From Tetragenococcus solitarius NBRC 100494 (GTDB lineage: Bacteria > Bacillota > Bacilli > Lactobacillales > Enterococcaceae): a stretch of 64,000 nucleotides of DNA. The DNA lies in contig NZ_BCPY01000006.1 in NCBI RefSeq assembly GCF_001544195.1, positions 1 through 64,000 on the forward strand. Direction: 5' to 3'. Shown one piece after another: positions 44,829-55,525 of this stretch. Below the pieces are notes generated by a model. It was given only the letters and a program-made list of their open reading frames with translations, did not search any database and was not told the origin of the DNA. The number at the start of each line of letters is the position of its first letter. The stretch's first letter is position 1. The position numbers and the translations under genes are program-made.

Positions 44829-45789
44829 CGACTATTTGGATACTCTTTTTTTAAACGTGCCTAAAACGCCAGCAACACAAAAAGCCAAAGAAGACCTATT
44901 GGCGATTATGGAAGACCATTATTATGAATTGTTAGAAGAAGGAAAAAGTGAGAATGAGGCTATTGGTGCGGTCATTAGTGAATTTGGTTCGATTGATGAA
45001 CTCTTAGCTGAACTTGAAGTCGAAAAAAAGACTGAACCAGATGAAGCTTTCCAGAATGCCGTACAAAGCGATGAAGCTTTAGACTTCTGGGATCATCAGC
45101 GAAATTTTGCCTTTACCTTAGCAAGTGGAATTTTGCTCTTTTTTCTGGCACTGTCTGTTGTGGTATTTGCTGACACAGGTCCTGTTATAGCGCCTTTAGC
45201 TATTGTTAGCTTCTTTGTACTTATTGCACTAGGAGTTGTACTGATTGCAAATAGCACAATGAAATTTTCTCGCTTAAAAAAACCATTGGTAGATCGACCC
45301 TTAACCGAGGAAACGATGCAAGAAGCCAGTAGACAAACCCTTAGTTATGAAAAGAGTTTTCGTGTAGGTCTTACTTTAGGGATTGCTTTTTGTATTTTAA
45401 CCATTCCTTTGTTACTATTTTTCTCAGAAATTCTACAGCTGACTATCGTAGGTGTGTCTATCTTTTTTGTTTCAGCAGGGATAGGTGTTTTCTTAATTAT
45501 TTATACCAGTCTTATTTATAATAGTTTTAAAAAAATGAGTCAAAAACCATATTTTTCTTCTGATGACGAAGAATCTGGTCTACATGCTTCAAAAGAAATG
45601 TATGGAAAAAATACCCCTTTTGTTCATTTCTTTCGTCGCCCCTATTGGCCTTGTATTGTTGTTTTGTATTTTTTAATTTCTAATCTTACAGAAAGTTGGG
45701 GATATAGTTGGCTGATTTTTGTTTTTGCTGGACCGGTTTTTAGTTTGATAATGGAAAAAAACAAATATACAAAAAAAGGGAAGCGATAA
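44815..45789 (+). CDS. Membrane protein with permease prefix/DUF1700-like domain
   Basis: Protein of 324 residues from ATG 44815. N-terminal helical cytoplasmic domain (about 1-80) of the permease-prefix/DUF1700 type, ending EFGSIDELLAEL, then six or so hydrophobic helices in three pairs (about 105-150, 195-245, 285-320). Such proteins are the usual partners of short PadR regulators and probably respond to envelope stress; no catalytic motif is seen. Translation is coupled to padR. Confidence 0.75.
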   Translation: MKTINDYLDTLFLNVPKTPATQKAKEDLLAIMEDHYYELLEEGKSENEAIGAVISEFGSIDELLAELEVEKKTEPDEAFQNAVQSDEALDFWDHQRNFAFTLASGILLFFLALSVVVFADTGPVIAPLAIVSFFVLIALGVVLIANSTMKFSRLKKPLVDRPLTEETMQEASRQTLSYEKSFRVGLTLGIAFCILTIPLLLFFSEILQLTIVGVSIFFVSAGIGVFLIIYTSLIYNSFKKMSQKPYFSSDDEESGLHASKEMYGKNTPFVHFFRRPYWPCIVVLYFLISNLTESWGYSWLIFVFAGPVFSLIMEKNKYTKKGKR

Positions 45790-45807
45790 AAAATTCGCTT
45801 CCTTTTT
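45779..45807. terminator. Intrinsic terminator
   Basis: GGAAGCG/CGCTTCC stem plus TTTTT, after the membrane protein gene. Confidence 0.8.
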
Positions 45808-45819
45808 GAGGTGGTCTAT

Positions 45820-46698
45820 TTATCTTTTTGAATTTAAATTTACTTGTCGAGCTAAAGCTAAACAACCAAAAATCCCTGCATCATCTTCTAAAGCCGGTGT
45901 TACAATATAGTCTTTTATGTTCGGTGTTTGTACATAATTATTCAACATTTTTTCAAAAGCTTGATGCACTTTTTCCACCATATGACGTTGCTTCATGACT
46001 CCACCGCCAAAAATAATGACATCTGGAGAAAATAATAATGTCGTATTATAGGCACATTGGGCAATATAGTAAGCTTCTTTTTCCCAAAGCGGATCATCTG
46101 CTGGAATATCCTGTCCTTTTTTTCCTGTCCTAGCTTCTATTGCAGGGCCAGCTGCCATGCCTTCTAGACAACTGCCATGAAAAGGACAGTTTCCTTTAAA
46201 TTCATCTTCTGGATGAGGTGTAATTAACATATGCCCCATCTCAGGATGGCTAAATCCTTCAACAAAACGATCTTCTTGAATGGCTCCACCGCCAATACCT
46301 GTACCTACTGTATAGTAAATTACGCTTGAAAGACCTTTTCCTTTACCAAAACTGTATTCTCCATAAGCTGCCGCATTCACGTCAGTTGTCCATTCTACCG
46401 GAACATCAAAAGATTTTTTTAATGTTCCTACAAAATCAAAATTTTGCCATGCTAATTTTGGCGTTGTCGTAATATAACCATAAGTTGTGGAATCTTTATG
46501 TATATCTATAGGGCCAAAGGATCCGATTCCAATAGCACTTAATTCATCTTTATAGGGAGTAAAAAAATCAATTACCTGCTGCATCGTTTCCTCTGGTACA
46601 GTTGTTGGGAAACTCACTCGCTCTTTGATGTTTAGCGACTTATCTCCAATGGCACAAACAAACTTTGTTCCCCCTGCTTCAATCGCTCCGTATAACAT
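45820..46698 (-). CDS. scrK: Fructokinase (ROK family)
   Basis: Phosphorylates fructose to fructose 6-phosphate. 292 residues, normal for ScrK/GmuE-type kinases. ATP motif EAGGTKFVCAIG at 7-18, catalytic Asp106 in TDVNAAAYGE, and the ROK zinc site His156, Cys171, His174, Cys177. Single gene with no sucrose genes beside it. It could process fructose released inside the cell, and complements the mannitol route at fructose 6-phosphate. Confidence 0.92.
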   Translation of the reverse strand: MLYGAIEAGGTKFVCAIGDKSLNIKERVSFPTTVPEETMQQVIDFFTPYKDELSAIGIGSFGPIDIHKDSTTYGYITTTPKLAWQNFDFVGTLKKSFDVPVEWTTDVNAAAYGEYSFGKGKGLSSVIYYTVGTGIGGGAIQEDRFVEGFSHPEMGHMLITPHPEDEFKGNCPFHGSCLEGMAAGPAIEARTGKKGQDIPADDPLWEKEAYYIAQCAYNTTLLFSPDVIIFGGGVMKQRHMVEKVHQAFEKMLNNYVQTPNIKDYIVTPALEDDAGIFGCLALARQVNLNSKR

Positions 46699-46917
46699 AA
46701 ATGTATGCCCTTCCTTTCTTTTCTGTTCATATTTATTCTAAAGAAAAAAAGAATAGAAAGCTAGTGTTTTTTATGAGAATCGTTACTTATTTATTTCCTG
46801 CAAATTTTATAAAATAGCCTATTACTAACTACTTTTCCCAATGACTTCCCAATCTCTCCTCCTTTTTGAACAAATAAAAGCATTGATCTTATTGACCAAT
46901 GCCAAAAATATATTTTT

Positions 46918-47412
46918 TTATGTCCCTGAGCTACTGGAAGCCGCTTCATCGGCTTTTACGCGATCAATGGCAATCACAAGAGATAAAACCAAACGTTCCA
47001 TTGTTTCATCAAGGACGGTCACTTCATAGGTATCACCCCAAGAAAGCCATTTTTTTGCAATTTCCGCGACTGTTTTTCCTCTTGCATAAACAACGAAATT
47101 CATGTCCCACCAATTGCCTTCAATTTCAATTTGCTGCGCCGAAATGGTGTAACGAGATTTTAAAAACGTGAGCTCTTTTTTTAAAGTAATCATTTCATTC
47201 CCATCCACTTCAACGAAAAACTTCGGCAATAAGGCAAGTGTTTTTTTAGTGATTTTACCGATTTCCTGATGATTTTCATCATAAATTAGAAAATGTTTAG
47301 GAAGTTTAAGAAAGCTGCCTTCCACAAAATAACGCGGCTGTTCGTACTCGTCAGTCACAGTAAAATTTTCACCTAAGCTAAAAACTTTTTGTTTAATATA
47401 TAATTTTTTCAT
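46918..47412 (-). CDS. LURP-one-related family protein
   Basis: Protein of 164 residues with the tubby-like LURP-one/YxjI fold: MKKLYIKQKVFSLGENFTVTDE at the start and repeated beta strands such as HQEIGKITKKTL and YEVTVLDE. Function unknown; may bind membrane lipid. ATG 47412 is six bases after AAGGGG. It begins 11 bp after the stop of the SPFH gene and is certainly co-transcribed. Confidence 0.8.
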   Translation of the reverse strand: MKKLYIKQKVFSLGENFTVTDEYEQPRYFVEGSFLKLPKHFLIYDENHQEIGKITKKTLALLPKFFVEVDGNEMITLKKELTFLKSRYTISAQQIEIEGNWWDMNFVVYARGKTVAEIAKKWLSWGDTYEVTVLDETMERLVLSLVIAIDRVKADEAASSSSGT

Positions 47413-47422
47413 CCGCATCCCC

Positions 47423-48298
47423 TTAAAGCGATTCTTCACCTACATCACCGGTATTGATCACAGGCTGTGTCCCGCTATCTGTGATAATGGAAACCAACAA
47501 ATTATTGATTAGTTGTACTTTACGATCATCAGTAAAATGGATGTCTTGCCCTGCTTCAATTTGTTCTAAAGCCATCTGCGTCATCGTTACCGCTCCTTCA
47601 ACAATCGTTTGTCTTGCAGACAAAATTGCTCTAGCTTGCTGTCTTTGCAACATTGCACTAGCAATCTCTGTTGAATAAGCTAAGTGATTTAAGCGTGTTT
47701 CAACAACTTCTACGCCGGCAACTTCTAAGCGTTCTTGTAACTCTTTAGTTAGCTCATCTGAAACATGGCTGGTATCGCCTCGTAAGGTAACGTCGTCTTC
47801 TTCAAAAGTATCATAAGGATATTGTGAAGCAATATGACGAATGGCTGTTTCGCTTTGAATTTCAACAAAATCCTGGTAATAATCAACGTCAAATAACGCC
47901 TTGGCTGTATCAACAACTTTGAAAACAATGACGGCTGAAATCTCAATCGGATTTCCATCTAAATCGTTAACTTTTAAGCGAGCACTGTTGAAATTACGCA
48001 CTTTTAAGGAAACATTGATTTTTTGTGTCAAAGGCGTAGTAATAAATAATCCATTAGATGTAATAGTTCCTAAATATTTACCAAAAAACAAAATAGCTTT
48101 GGCTTGATTCGGCCCAACAATTGTTAATGAACTGATAAACAAAATGGCAATGACCCAAATAAGAATACTAAAGAAAATACTAGCCCCACTGTCGTTAGCC
48201 ACTCCTAAAAGGAACAATAAGAGCCCAAATAACATTCCAATAACTAAAATAAGCAACCCTAAATAACCATTGACATGAAATGTTTTCTTTTCTTGCAT
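47423..48298 (-). CDS. SPFH/band 7 domain protein
   Basis: Protein of 291 residues. Two N-terminal helices (about 10-32 and 40-60), then an SPFH domain (about 60-215) with NQAKAILFFGKYLGTI and the YPYDTFEEDDVTLRG segment, and a helical region rich in Gln and Ala (RQQARAILSARQTIVEGA). It forms oligomers on the membrane and organises lipid microdomains by analogy to stomatin. The partner is probably the LURP protein. ATG 48298 is 8 bases after GGAGG. Confidence 0.85.
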   Translation of the reverse strand: MQEKKTFHVNGYLGLLILVIGMLFGLLLFLLGVANDSGASIFFSILIWVIAILFISSLTIVGPNQAKAILFFGKYLGTITSNGLFITTPLTQKINVSLKVRNFNSARLKVNDLDGNPIEISAVIVFKVVDTAKALFDVDYYQDFVEIQSETAIRHIASQYPYDTFEEDDVTLRGDTSHVSDELTKELQERLEVAGVEVVETRLNHLAYSTEIASAMLQRQQARAILSARQTIVEGAVTMTQMALEQIEAGQDIHFTDDRKVQLINNLLVSIITDSGTQPVINTGDVGEESL

Positions 48299-48374
48299 TG
48301 ACAATCCCTCCCTTGTTTTTCTATCATAGCGTAAAATAATAAAAGAACCAAACGAAAATACAAATTGTATGAAT

Positions 48375-48411
48375 AAAAAAGCTCAAAAAACTTTTACGTC
48401 GTTTTTTGAGC
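48375..48411 (-). terminator. Intrinsic terminator after trhO
   Basis: GCTCAAAAAAC/GTTTTTTGAGC stem followed by T6 on the minus strand. Confidence 0.85.
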
Positions 48412-48423
48412 AGAATCTCTTTA

Positions 48424-49383
48424 TTATACTTTGGCTTCTTCTTTAAAGTTTTCTAAACGAGCTTGCCAATCTTCATCCGAAATATTATGTTTTTTTACAT
48501 AAAGATTATCTTTACTTGCCGCACATTCATAAGAGCAACCACCTGCATGCTTGTCTTGGTTTTCTTCAGAAGTTAAGATTTGCCGGTTGCAGGCTGGATT
48601 TGCGCAGTTAACGTAACGCTCACAAGGGGTCCCATCAAACCAGTCTTTACCTACCACTTGTTTATCTACATTATTAATGTCTACGCTAATACGTTCATCA
48701 AATACGTACATTTTCCCGTCCCACATTTCACCTTGGGTATTAGGATCTTTGCCATAAGTTGCAATACCGCCGTGCAATTGGCCGACATCTTTTACACCTT
48801 CGCGCAAAAGCCAACCAGAAAACTTTTCACAGCGAATACCGCCCGTACAATAGGTAACCACTTTTTTATCCATGAATTTTTCTTTATTATCACGGATCCA
48901 CTTAGGTAACTCACGGAAGGTACGGATATCTGGCCTTACAGCCCCGCGGAAATGACCAAGATCGTATTCATAGTCATTTCTAGCATCCAATACAATTGTA
49001 TCTTCATCTTGCAGTGCTTCTTTAAATTCTGTAGGTTCTAAATATTGTCCTGTTAGTTCATTAGGATCCACATCTTCGTCTTCATCTAAATGCAAAGCCA
49101 CAAGCTCTTTGCGAGGACGAACATGTATTTTTTTGAAAGCATGACCAGAAGCTTCATCAATTTTAAATTCAGTATCTTTAAAACGTTCATCCGCATGCAG
49201 ATGTTCCATGTAAGCATTGGTCGCTTCAACTGTACCTGAAACTGTCCCATTGATTCCTTCATTTGCAACTAAAATACGACCCTTTAAACCAAGTTCTTTA
49301 CAAAAGGCTAAATGTTTTTTAGCAAAACTTTCCGGGTCTTCTATTGGCGTGTAGTTATAATAAAGTAATACACGATAATCCAT
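48424..49383 (-). CDS. trhO: tRNA uridine(34) hydroxylase, rhodanese-like
   Basis: Protein of 319 residues of the TrhO/YbfQ family, which makes 5-hydroxyuridine at position 34 of tRNA with oxygen. An N-terminal acylphosphatase-like domain (about 1-95) contains [14 protein letters not shown]; the rhodanese domain (about 115-215) carries [16 protein letters not shown] with Cys179 and Cys185; a C-terminal Cys cluster follows ([16 protein letters not shown]...CSYEC), probably a metal site. ATG 49383 follows GGAGG; the 31-residue extension is not part of the family. Confidence 0.9.
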   Translation of the reverse strand: MDYRVLLYYNYTPIEDPESFAKKHLAFCKELGLKGRILVANEGINGTVSGTVEATNAYMEHLHADERFKDTEFKIDEASGHAFKKIHVRPRKELVALHLDEDEDVDPNELTGQYLEPTEFKEALQDEDTIVLDARNDYEYDLGHFRGAVRPDIRTFRELPKWIRDNKEKFMDKKVVTYCTGGIRCEKFSGWLLREGVKDVGQLHGGIATYGKDPNTQGEMWDGKMYVFDERISVDINNVDKQVVGKDWFDGTPCERYVNCANPACNRQILTSEENQDKHAGGCSYECAASKDNLYVKKHNISDEDWQARLENFKEEAKV

Positions 49384-49467
49384 TCTTGTATATCCTCCTT
49401 CAATTTTCACAGTTATTATTATAGGGAAAAAAGCAATAAAAAACGAAATTTTCGCTTGTGAGATACC

Positions 49468-49508
49468 AAGCAGCATTGTTTTATAAAAACTTGCTACTTA
49501 GTATCAGT
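49468..49508. other. Intergenic inverted repeat
   Basis: GATACCAAGCAGCA and TGCTACTTAGTATC are inverted with a few mismatches around TTGTTTTATAAAAACT-type DNA; no T-run. It may be a terminator for the leftward esterase or an insulator. Confidence 0.4.
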
Positions 49509-49552
49509 ATCTGCGCATTTCTTCTATGGATAGTATATCACAAAATTGCTAT

Positions 49553-50293
49553 TTATAAATTAGCCGAAAAAAATTCTGTGATTTGGTCCATCGCGGGCAC
49601 TTTTATCATATGTCTTTCATTTGCCGCATGAAAGGTAATTTCTGGACCTAAGTTGGCGCGTACAAAACGATCTGTTTGGGCAAAAGGAATCTTTTCATCA
49701 TGGAGTCCATGCCAGAAAAACAGAGGCCTTTTTCTTATTTTAGAATAGTTGGAAGCTAAATCATAATCAACAAGCCAACTTGTTAAATCCTCATAATCTT
49801 TTGGTACCGAGATATTTTTATCTTTAAAGGCCCTTTGTAATTCTTTTCGATAATCAATCAACGAAGGAGAGCCCATTGCACACACAGCTGCGTCAATTTC
49901 AGGATGGTGCGTCAATAAAGCACAAGTGGTCATACCGCCCATAGAAACGCCACCCACGCCGATTTTCCCGTTTGTGAGTCCTAATTGAGAAAAATAATCG
50001 ATCATTGTTTCAAATTCAAACAGATTGGTATGAATGCTTTGAAAAAAAGTCAACGAAGGAATTTTAGAAATGGGGGCCTTTCGTTCTCCGTGATTTTGCG
50101 CATCGGGCAGTACCGCGCGAAATCCTTGTTGCGCTAGCTTCCTTCCTTGGGTTAACACCAGCTCTTTTGACGTTTGCCAGCCGTGATAATAAACAACTAA
50201 TGGTAACGGAGCGTACAAATTCTCCTGATTAACAACTTCTAGTATAGGAATCGCTCCTATTTTACGTTTTCGTATCGCTAATTTCAATTGCAT
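49553..50293 (-). CDS. Alpha/beta hydrolase, prolyl oligopeptidase-like esterase
   Basis: Protein of 246 residues with an alpha/beta hydrolase fold near B. subtilis YitV. VVYYHGWQTSKE forms the oxyanion loop; the nucleophile is Ser in GVGGVSMGGMTTCA (about 118); Asp in WHGLHDEKIP and His in ANERHMIKVPAMD complete the triad. Substrate unknown. Located downstream of the V-ATPase operon in the same direction but behind a strong terminator. Confidence 0.8.
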   Translation of the reverse strand: MQLKLAIRKRKIGAIPILEVVNQENLYAPLPLVVYYHGWQTSKELVLTQGRKLAQQGFRAVLPDAQNHGERKAPISKIPSLTFFQSIHTNLFEFETMIDYFSQLGLTNGKIGVGGVSMGGMTTCALLTHHPEIDAAVCAMGSPSLIDYRKELQRAFKDKNISVPKDYEDLTSWLVDYDLASNYSKIRKRPLFFWHGLHDEKIPFAQTDRFVRANLGPEITFHAANERHMIKVPAMDQITEFFSANL

Positions 50294-50315
50294 TCACCTA
50301 ATTTCTTTGCTCATT

Positions 50316-50366
50316 AAAAAAGCAGTCATTGCTTTTATAATAATATACAAGCAATGGCTGTTTTTT
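50316..50366. terminator. Bidirectional terminator at end of V-ATPase operon
   Basis: AAAAAAGCAGTCATTGCTT pairs with AAGCAATGGCTGTTTTTT (one G-T), T6 on the minus strand. Confidence 0.9.
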
Positions 50367-50367
50367 G

Positions 50368-51006
50368 TTAATCTTCTGCTTCAATCACATCGATGGATTT
50401 CATCAAACGTGTCAAAGTAGCTCGTTCACTTTCATCTAACGTCCGTTCGATGTAGTCGATGGTTTCTTCTAATTGAGGAATCATCATATATTCTAACGCG
50501 TTTACCCGACGGCGAGTCCGTTCGATTTCGTCGGCCATCATCTGACAAGATTTTTCAATTTCAGCTAGTTTAAGCATTTTTGGCAAAATAGAACTTAAAT
50601 GATTTAATGCAAGATCTAATTCACTAGTGGTTGCCATAAAGCCATAAGAAAAGCGATCTTCTGATTGCTCATCATCATAAATCTCATTTAACACTGGCAT
50701 TTCAATATTCATCACTGTTCTACTTTGTACATCCAAGGTGATTTTATCTAGAGGTATTGCAAAAGCCTCTTCTAAAACATAATCAGCCATACTGCTAGAA
50801 GCAAGAACATAATCTTGCATTCCTTTTTGCAGAGTTTCTTCCATTTCTTTTCGCAGGTCTTGATTTTGCTTTACTAACTTAGTAAATTGACGGACAAGTT
50901 CGTCTTGCTTGTCTTTTAAGAGTTTGTGTCCTCTTGTCGCAGTGGATAACCGTGTTTGTAGTCGGTTCATTTCCATACGAGTCGGGTTTACATTCATTAT
51001 TGCCAT
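50368..51006 (-). CDS. ntpD: V-type ATPase subunit D
   Basis: Central-stalk subunit, 212 residues, two long helices with a [32 protein letters not shown] start and a conserved [26 protein letters not shown]-terminal helix. Couples A3B3 catalysis to the rotor. It overlaps the end of ntpB by 10 bp; ATG 50997 is a possible later start. In E. hirae two further genes, ntpH and ntpJ, follow; here the operon stops. Confidence 0.95.
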   Translation of the reverse strand: MAIMNVNPTRMEMNRLQTRLSTATRGHKLLKDKQDELVRQFTKLVKQNQDLRKEMEETLQKGMQDYVLASSSMADYVLEEAFAIPLDKITLDVQSRTVMNIEMPVLNEIYDDEQSEDRFSYGFMATTSELDLALNHLSSILPKMLKLAEIEKSCQMMADEIERTRRRVNALEYMMIPQLEETIDYIERTLDESERATLTRLMKSIDVIEAED

Positions 51007-52394
51007 AGTTCATCCAACTCCTCTTGGTTTGGGAGAAATTCTTCGATGTCTTCTTCTTTAATTCGGCTCAACTCTTCTTTTGGCAATGTAGCTAACAGTT
51101 TCCAACCTAAATCTAAAGAATCTTCGATGCTACGGTTAGTATTAAACCCTTGGTTCACGTATTTTTCTTCAAATAAATCTGCAAAGCGGGCAAACTTCTT
51201 GTCTGAGTCAGATAATGCTGCTTCCCCTAACACCGTTGATAGTTCTTTGGCATCTTTACCATCGGCATAAGCAGAATAGATTTGATTCATTGTAGAAGAA
51301 TGGTCCCTTCTAGTTTTTCCTTCTCCAGTTCCTTTATCTTTCAAACGGGATAAGCTTGGTAAAATATCGATCGGCGGATCAATATTCCGTTTTTCCAAAT
51401 CACGAGATAATATAATTTGTCCTTCAGTAATATAACCAGTCAAGTCAGGGATTGGATGTGTCTTATCATTGTTAGGCATGGTCAAAATGGGAATCTGCGT
51501 AATGGAACCTTCACGATCCATTAACCGTCCCGCTCTTTCATAAATAGTTGCCAAATTCGTATATAGGTAGCCAGGATAACCACCACGACCGGGAACTTCG
51601 CGTCGTGCCGCTGAAACTTCACGTAAAGCTTCACAATAGTTTGTCATATCTGTCATAATTACCAGCACATGCATCCCTTTTTCAAAGGCTAAATATTCAG
51701 CCGCAGTCAATGCAACTTTCGGCGTTGCAATCCGTTCAATCGCCGGATCATCTGCCAAGTTCAAAAACATCACTGATCGATCAATGGCGCCTGTTTTGCG
51801 AAATTCATTGATGAAAAATTCCGATTCTTCAAAAGGAATACCAATCGCAGCAAAGACGATCGCAAAATTACTCTCTTGTCCCGGAACAGTTGCTTGTCGC
51901 GCAATTTGCGCTGCAATTTCTTTGTGAGGTAAACCAGAAGCAGAAAATATTGGTAATTTTTGCCCTCTGACTAACGTATTTAAATGGTCAATCGTTGAGA
52001 TTCCCGTTTGAATAAACTCGTCTGGATAATCCCGGGCCATTGGATTGATCGCTTCCCCGTTTACATCTAATCTTTTTTCGGGCAGAATTTTAGGTCCATC
52101 ATCGATCGGTTCTCCTAGACCATCAAAAATACGGCCCATCATATCGGTAGAAACCCCTAATGTCTGGCCTCTTCCTAAAAACCGAACACGACTGTCGGAG
52201 GCACCTAAATTGTTAGTTCCTTCAAAAATCTGAACTACAGCTCTATCTCCTGAGATTTCTAAGACTTGACCTTGTCGTATTTCACCTGAGTCTGTACGTA
52301 TCTCAACGAGCTCATCGTATTTTACACCTTCAACGCCTTCGACCATCATCAAAGGCCCCGAGATTTCTGATATGGAACGATACTCTTTTAACAT
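50997..52394 (-). CDS. ntpB: V-type ATPase subunit B
   Basis: Non-catalytic nucleotide-binding-like subunit of the V1 head, 465 residues. The Walker A is degenerate ([11 protein letters not shown], no GKT), as in all B subunits, and the [24 protein letters not shown]-type segment is present as [14 protein letters not shown]. It alternates with NtpA in the hexamer. Its ATG overlaps the ntpA TGA by one base (TGATG), a classical coupling. Confidence 0.97.
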   Translation of the reverse strand: MLKEYRSISEISGPLMMVEGVEGVKYDELVEIRTDSGEIRQGQVLEISGDRAVVQIFEGTNNLGASDSRVRFLGRGQTLGVSTDMMGRIFDGLGEPIDDGPKILPEKRLDVNGEAINPMARDYPDEFIQTGISTIDHLNTLVRGQKLPIFSASGLPHKEIAAQIARQATVPGQESNFAIVFAAIGIPFEESEFFINEFRKTGAIDRSVMFLNLADDPAIERIATPKVALTAAEYLAFEKGMHVLVIMTDMTNYCEALREVSAARREVPGRGGYPGYLYTNLATIYERAGRLMDREGSITQIPILTMPNNDKTHPIPDLTGYITEGQIILSRDLEKRNIDPPIDILPSLSRLKDKGTGEGKTRRDHSSTMNQIYSAYADGKDAKELSTVLGEAALSDSDKKFARFADLFEEKYVNQGFNTNRSIEDSLDLGWKLLATLPKEELSRIKEEDIEEFLPNQEELDELWQ

Positions 52395-54172
52395 CAATCC
52401 ATTCCTCCTTTCTCAACGATTTCTTGAATCGTTTGATCAATATCTTGGTGAATTGTCTCTAGTTTGTCTAATTCTTCTTCTGAAATATATTTACTACGAG
52501 CGATCCGTTCTCTTAATTGAGTGGTCCCTTCCATGATTTCATTGTAATAAGCGCCTAACTTAATTGCCTCTTGCATTTTGTCATGCAAAGATAAGATATT
52601 GCGCAGTAAACGATATTGTTTTGTTCTTGATGTGTAAGTATCCACATCATCAAAAGCGTTTTGTTGTAAGTAATCCTGACGTAATGAACGTGCAGTGTTC
52701 ATTGTCACTCGATCTTTTTGCGAAAGAGAATCTACCCCAACTAATTGCACAATTTCGTTTAAGCGGCTTTCTTCTTGCAATAAAGCCATCGCTTTATCCA
52801 CCATTTTAGACCAGTTGCTATCCAAAACGGAATTCATATAATCTTTTAGCTGGTCATCATACAATGAGTAAGACTCGGTCCAACTAATTGCCGGAAAGTG
52901 TCGTTTTTGTGATAAGGAAGCATCCAAGTCCCAAAATACTTTTACAATCCGCAAGGTATTTTGTGTCACTGGTTCAGAAATATCTCCTCCAGCAGGAGAA
53001 ACAGCTCCAATAGCCGTAATACTACCTTCACGCTCTTCATCATCGCCTAACACAGAAAATTTACCAGCCCGCTCATAATATTCAGCAATCCGGCTCCCTA
53101 GATAAGCAGGGTAACCTTCATCGCCTGGAATTTCTTGTAAACGACCACTCATTTCACGCAAGGCTTCGGCCCAACGGGAAGTTGAATCTGCCATAATAGC
53201 TACACTATAGCCCATGTCCTTATAATATTCAGCTATCGTAATTCCTGTATAAATCGAAGCCTCACGTGCAGAAACGGGCATATTTGAAGTATTAGCAATC
53301 AATACTGTCCGTTGCATAATCGATTCTCCTGTCTGCGGATCGATCAACTCAGGAAATTCATCAATAACATCTTTCATTTCATTCCCGCGTTCACCACAAC
53401 CAACATAGACCACAATATCCACATCTGCCCATTTAGCAATTTGGTGTTGTACAATTGTTTTTCCAGCACCAAATGGACCTGGGACAGCTGCTGAGCCGCC
53501 TTTTGCAACAGGAAAGAATGTATCAATTACGCGTTGACCTGTTACTAAAGGTTCGCCGGGAGTCATTTTTGTTTTATAAGGCCGCGGCGTACGAATCGGC
53601 CATTTTTGTGTCATTGTAACCTTGAACTCGCCACTATCTGTTTCTAATACACAGATGGGTTCTGTGATGGTGTAATTACCTGCTTTTATCTCTTTAATAG
53701 TTCCTGTGACATTATTAGGAACCATTATACGATGTTCGATTGCTTTGGTTTCTTGTACGACTCCTAATATATCTCCGGCAGCCACTTGCTGACCTTCTGA
53801 TTTTTTAGGCACAAATGTCCACTCTTTTTCTTTATTAAGCGGATCAATTTCTGTTCCTCTTTCTAAAAAGTCACTATCTGTTTGCTTCATAAATGTATCT
53901 AAAGGTCGTTGGATCCCATCAAACATTTGGCTTAAAAGGCCAGGTGCCAGTTCCACTGATAAAGGAGCGCCTGTTGTTTCCACTGGTTCACCAGGACCAA
54001 TACCAGCCGTTTCTTCGTATACTTGAATGGAAGCTACACCATTGTTTAATTCAATAATTTCTCCGATCAACCCTTTTTCACTTACTTTGCAGATTTCATT
54101 GAGTTTCGCTTCTTGTAATCCGCTAGCAGTAACTAAAGGCCCGGAAACTTTTGTAATTTCTCCTATCGCCAA
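52394..54172 (-). CDS. ntpA: V-type ATPase catalytic subunit A
   Basis: Catalytic subunit of 592 residues. The P-loop GPFGAGKT is at 232-239 with the catalytic Lys238, followed by the GER loop ([11 protein letters not shown]) and the Walker B-like region ([27 protein letters not shown]). The non-homologous bulge domain, about 115-190, is intact. ATP hydrolysis here drives ion transport through NtpI/NtpK. Confidence 0.97.
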   Translation of the reverse strand: MAIGEITKVSGPLVTASGLQEAKLNEICKVSEKGLIGEIIELNNGVASIQVYEETAGIGPGEPVETTGAPLSVELAPGLLSQMFDGIQRPLDTFMKQTDSDFLERGTEIDPLNKEKEWTFVPKKSEGQQVAAGDILGVVQETKAIEHRIMVPNNVTGTIKEIKAGNYTITEPICVLETDSGEFKVTMTQKWPIRTPRPYKTKMTPGEPLVTGQRVIDTFFPVAKGGSAAVPGPFGAGKTIVQHQIAKWADVDIVVYVGCGERGNEMKDVIDEFPELIDPQTGESIMQRTVLIANTSNMPVSAREASIYTGITIAEYYKDMGYSVAIMADSTSRWAEALREMSGRLQEIPGDEGYPAYLGSRIAEYYERAGKFSVLGDDEEREGSITAIGAVSPAGGDISEPVTQNTLRIVKVFWDLDASLSQKRHFPAISWTESYSLYDDQLKDYMNSVLDSNWSKMVDKAMALLQEESRLNEIVQLVGVDSLSQKDRVTMNTARSLRQDYLQQNAFDDVDTYTSRTKQYRLLRNILSLHDKMQEAIKLGAYYNEIMEGTTQLRERIARSKYISEEELDKLETIHQDIDQTIQEIVEKGGMD

Positions 54173-54205
54173 AAAATCTCCTCCTGCCTAACTGCAAATT
54201 GCTGT

Positions 54206-54520
54206 TTAATCATCTAAAATATTCATTCCAATCGCTTTTTCTACGTTTTGCTGAATTCGATCCATCCCAATCCCCAAACTTCCGGTACTACTTGGAATCG
54301 GAATAATGGCCGGGGTGGGCTTACTATCATATTGTGCAATTGTATCTTCTAATTGTTCGGCCACACGTTCAGTGATAAAAATGATACCGTAGTCATCCGC
54401 CATTGCTTTAATTTGCTGTTTGGCTTCTTCTAAATCAGAAGTAGGAAACACATCAATACCTAAGCCTTTAAAAGGTAAAATTGAATCCTTTCCGCCAAGC
54501 ATACCAATTTTTTTATACAT
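54206..54520 (-). CDS. ntpG: V-type ATPase subunit F
   Basis: Central-stalk subunit of 104 residues (equivalent to eukaryotic F). MYKKIGMLGGKDSILPFKGLGIDVFP starts the CheY-like fold; the C-terminal helix ends GIGMDRIQQNVEKAIGMN. ATG 54520 overlaps ntpC, which ends at 54513; the longer frame to 54577 is inside ntpC. Confidence 0.93.
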   Translation of the reverse strand: MYKKIGMLGGKDSILPFKGLGIDVFPTSDLEEAKQQIKAMADDYGIIFITERVAEQLEDTIAQYDSKPTPAIIPIPSSTGSLGIGMDRIQQNVEKAIGMNILDD

Positions 54521-55514
54521 AACTTTCACGCACCCGACTTTGAAGTATTTCTTCTGGGACCTTATTGATTTTTCCAACTAGAATCATTCTAAGATTCTTA
54601 ATTTCAGTTTCTTTGGCAAAAAGATAGCCCATAATCGCTTGCGGGCCAAAAGGAACCATTTTCTCTTCTTTTAGCCGCTGCATCAAAAAATTATCCTTAT
54701 TTAAATCTAATGTGGTTAGTGTCTTTTTTTGGGTGATTTCATCATAACTATCTTCAACCAAATGTTGATAAGGCGTTTGTGCCATATATTCCATGAAGCT
54801 TTCTAGCGAGTTGCTGATTTTATCTACCATTTGTTTTGTATCTAAGGTCCCGTCCTTTTGTAAAACAGCACTAACAAAACCTTTTTTTTGCCCCATTAAA
54901 TAACTTCTAAGTGTAGTGGAAATATTGAATACATCAATATTTCTTTTAACTAACCGCTCGATATTCGAATTATTTACACTTTGGCTAATTTTGACCATTT
55001 GATCCCAATAGTAGTTGTCAAAAATAATATCGACTGCTTGAATTTCCTCATAATCTTCCATATATTGGTAAACAGCTTGTATGCATTGGTTCATTATTGG
55101 ATCTACTTGATCACTCTTTCGAACGTTTACCAAGTTTTTTAATACCGATAAAGGAAGAGTTCCCATCGGTACTAGAAAGTCAGAGAAATCTTCTTGGGTG
55201 TATGCCTGTTTAACTAAAATTTTTAAGTTTTGATAATCATACTGCAGCGCCATTAAATCAACGATACTTTTGACAGGCGTCACATTATAAACGAGATCGA
55301 ATGTCCGTTTTTTCTCAGCTATCAAAACTGACTCAAAATTACGCACTTCATCGTCGTCTTCAATAAAGTCGCCATAAGGAGTCTCTTGTAAAATTGCATA
55401 GACCTCTTCTGGTTCTGAGGCAGCCAACATACGGTCAAAAGTATTTTGAGTTAGCAAGCGGCTCTCATAGGTCCGAATTCGAACATTAGCGGTGCTAAAT
55501 TGAATATCGTTCAT
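54513..55514 (-). CDS. ntpC: V-type ATPase subunit C
   Basis: Stalk subunit of 333 residues (equivalent to eukaryotic d) linking the rotor ring to the D-F shaft. All-helical, with conserved RIRTYESRLL near the N terminus and the late EKMVPFGPQAIMGYLFAKETEIKNLRMILVGK block. Overlaps ntpG and lies 11 bp from ntpE. Confidence 0.93.
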   Translation of the reverse strand: MNDIQFSTANVRIRTYESRLLTQNTFDRMLAASEPEEVYAILQETPYGDFIEDDDEVRNFESVLIAEKKRTFDLVYNVTPVKSIVDLMALQYDYQNLKILVKQAYTQEDFSDFLVPMGTLPLSVLKNLVNVRKSDQVDPIMNQCIQAVYQYMEDYEEIQAVDIIFDNYYWDQMVKISQSVNNSNIERLVKRNIDVFNISTTLRSYLMGQKKGFVSAVLQKDGTLDTKQMVDKISNSLESFMEYMAQTPYQHLVEDSYDEITQKKTLTTLDLNKDNFLMQRLKEEKMVPFGPQAIMGYLFAKETEIKNLRMILVGKINKVPEEILQSRVRESYV

Positions 55515-55525
55515 TTTGACACCCC

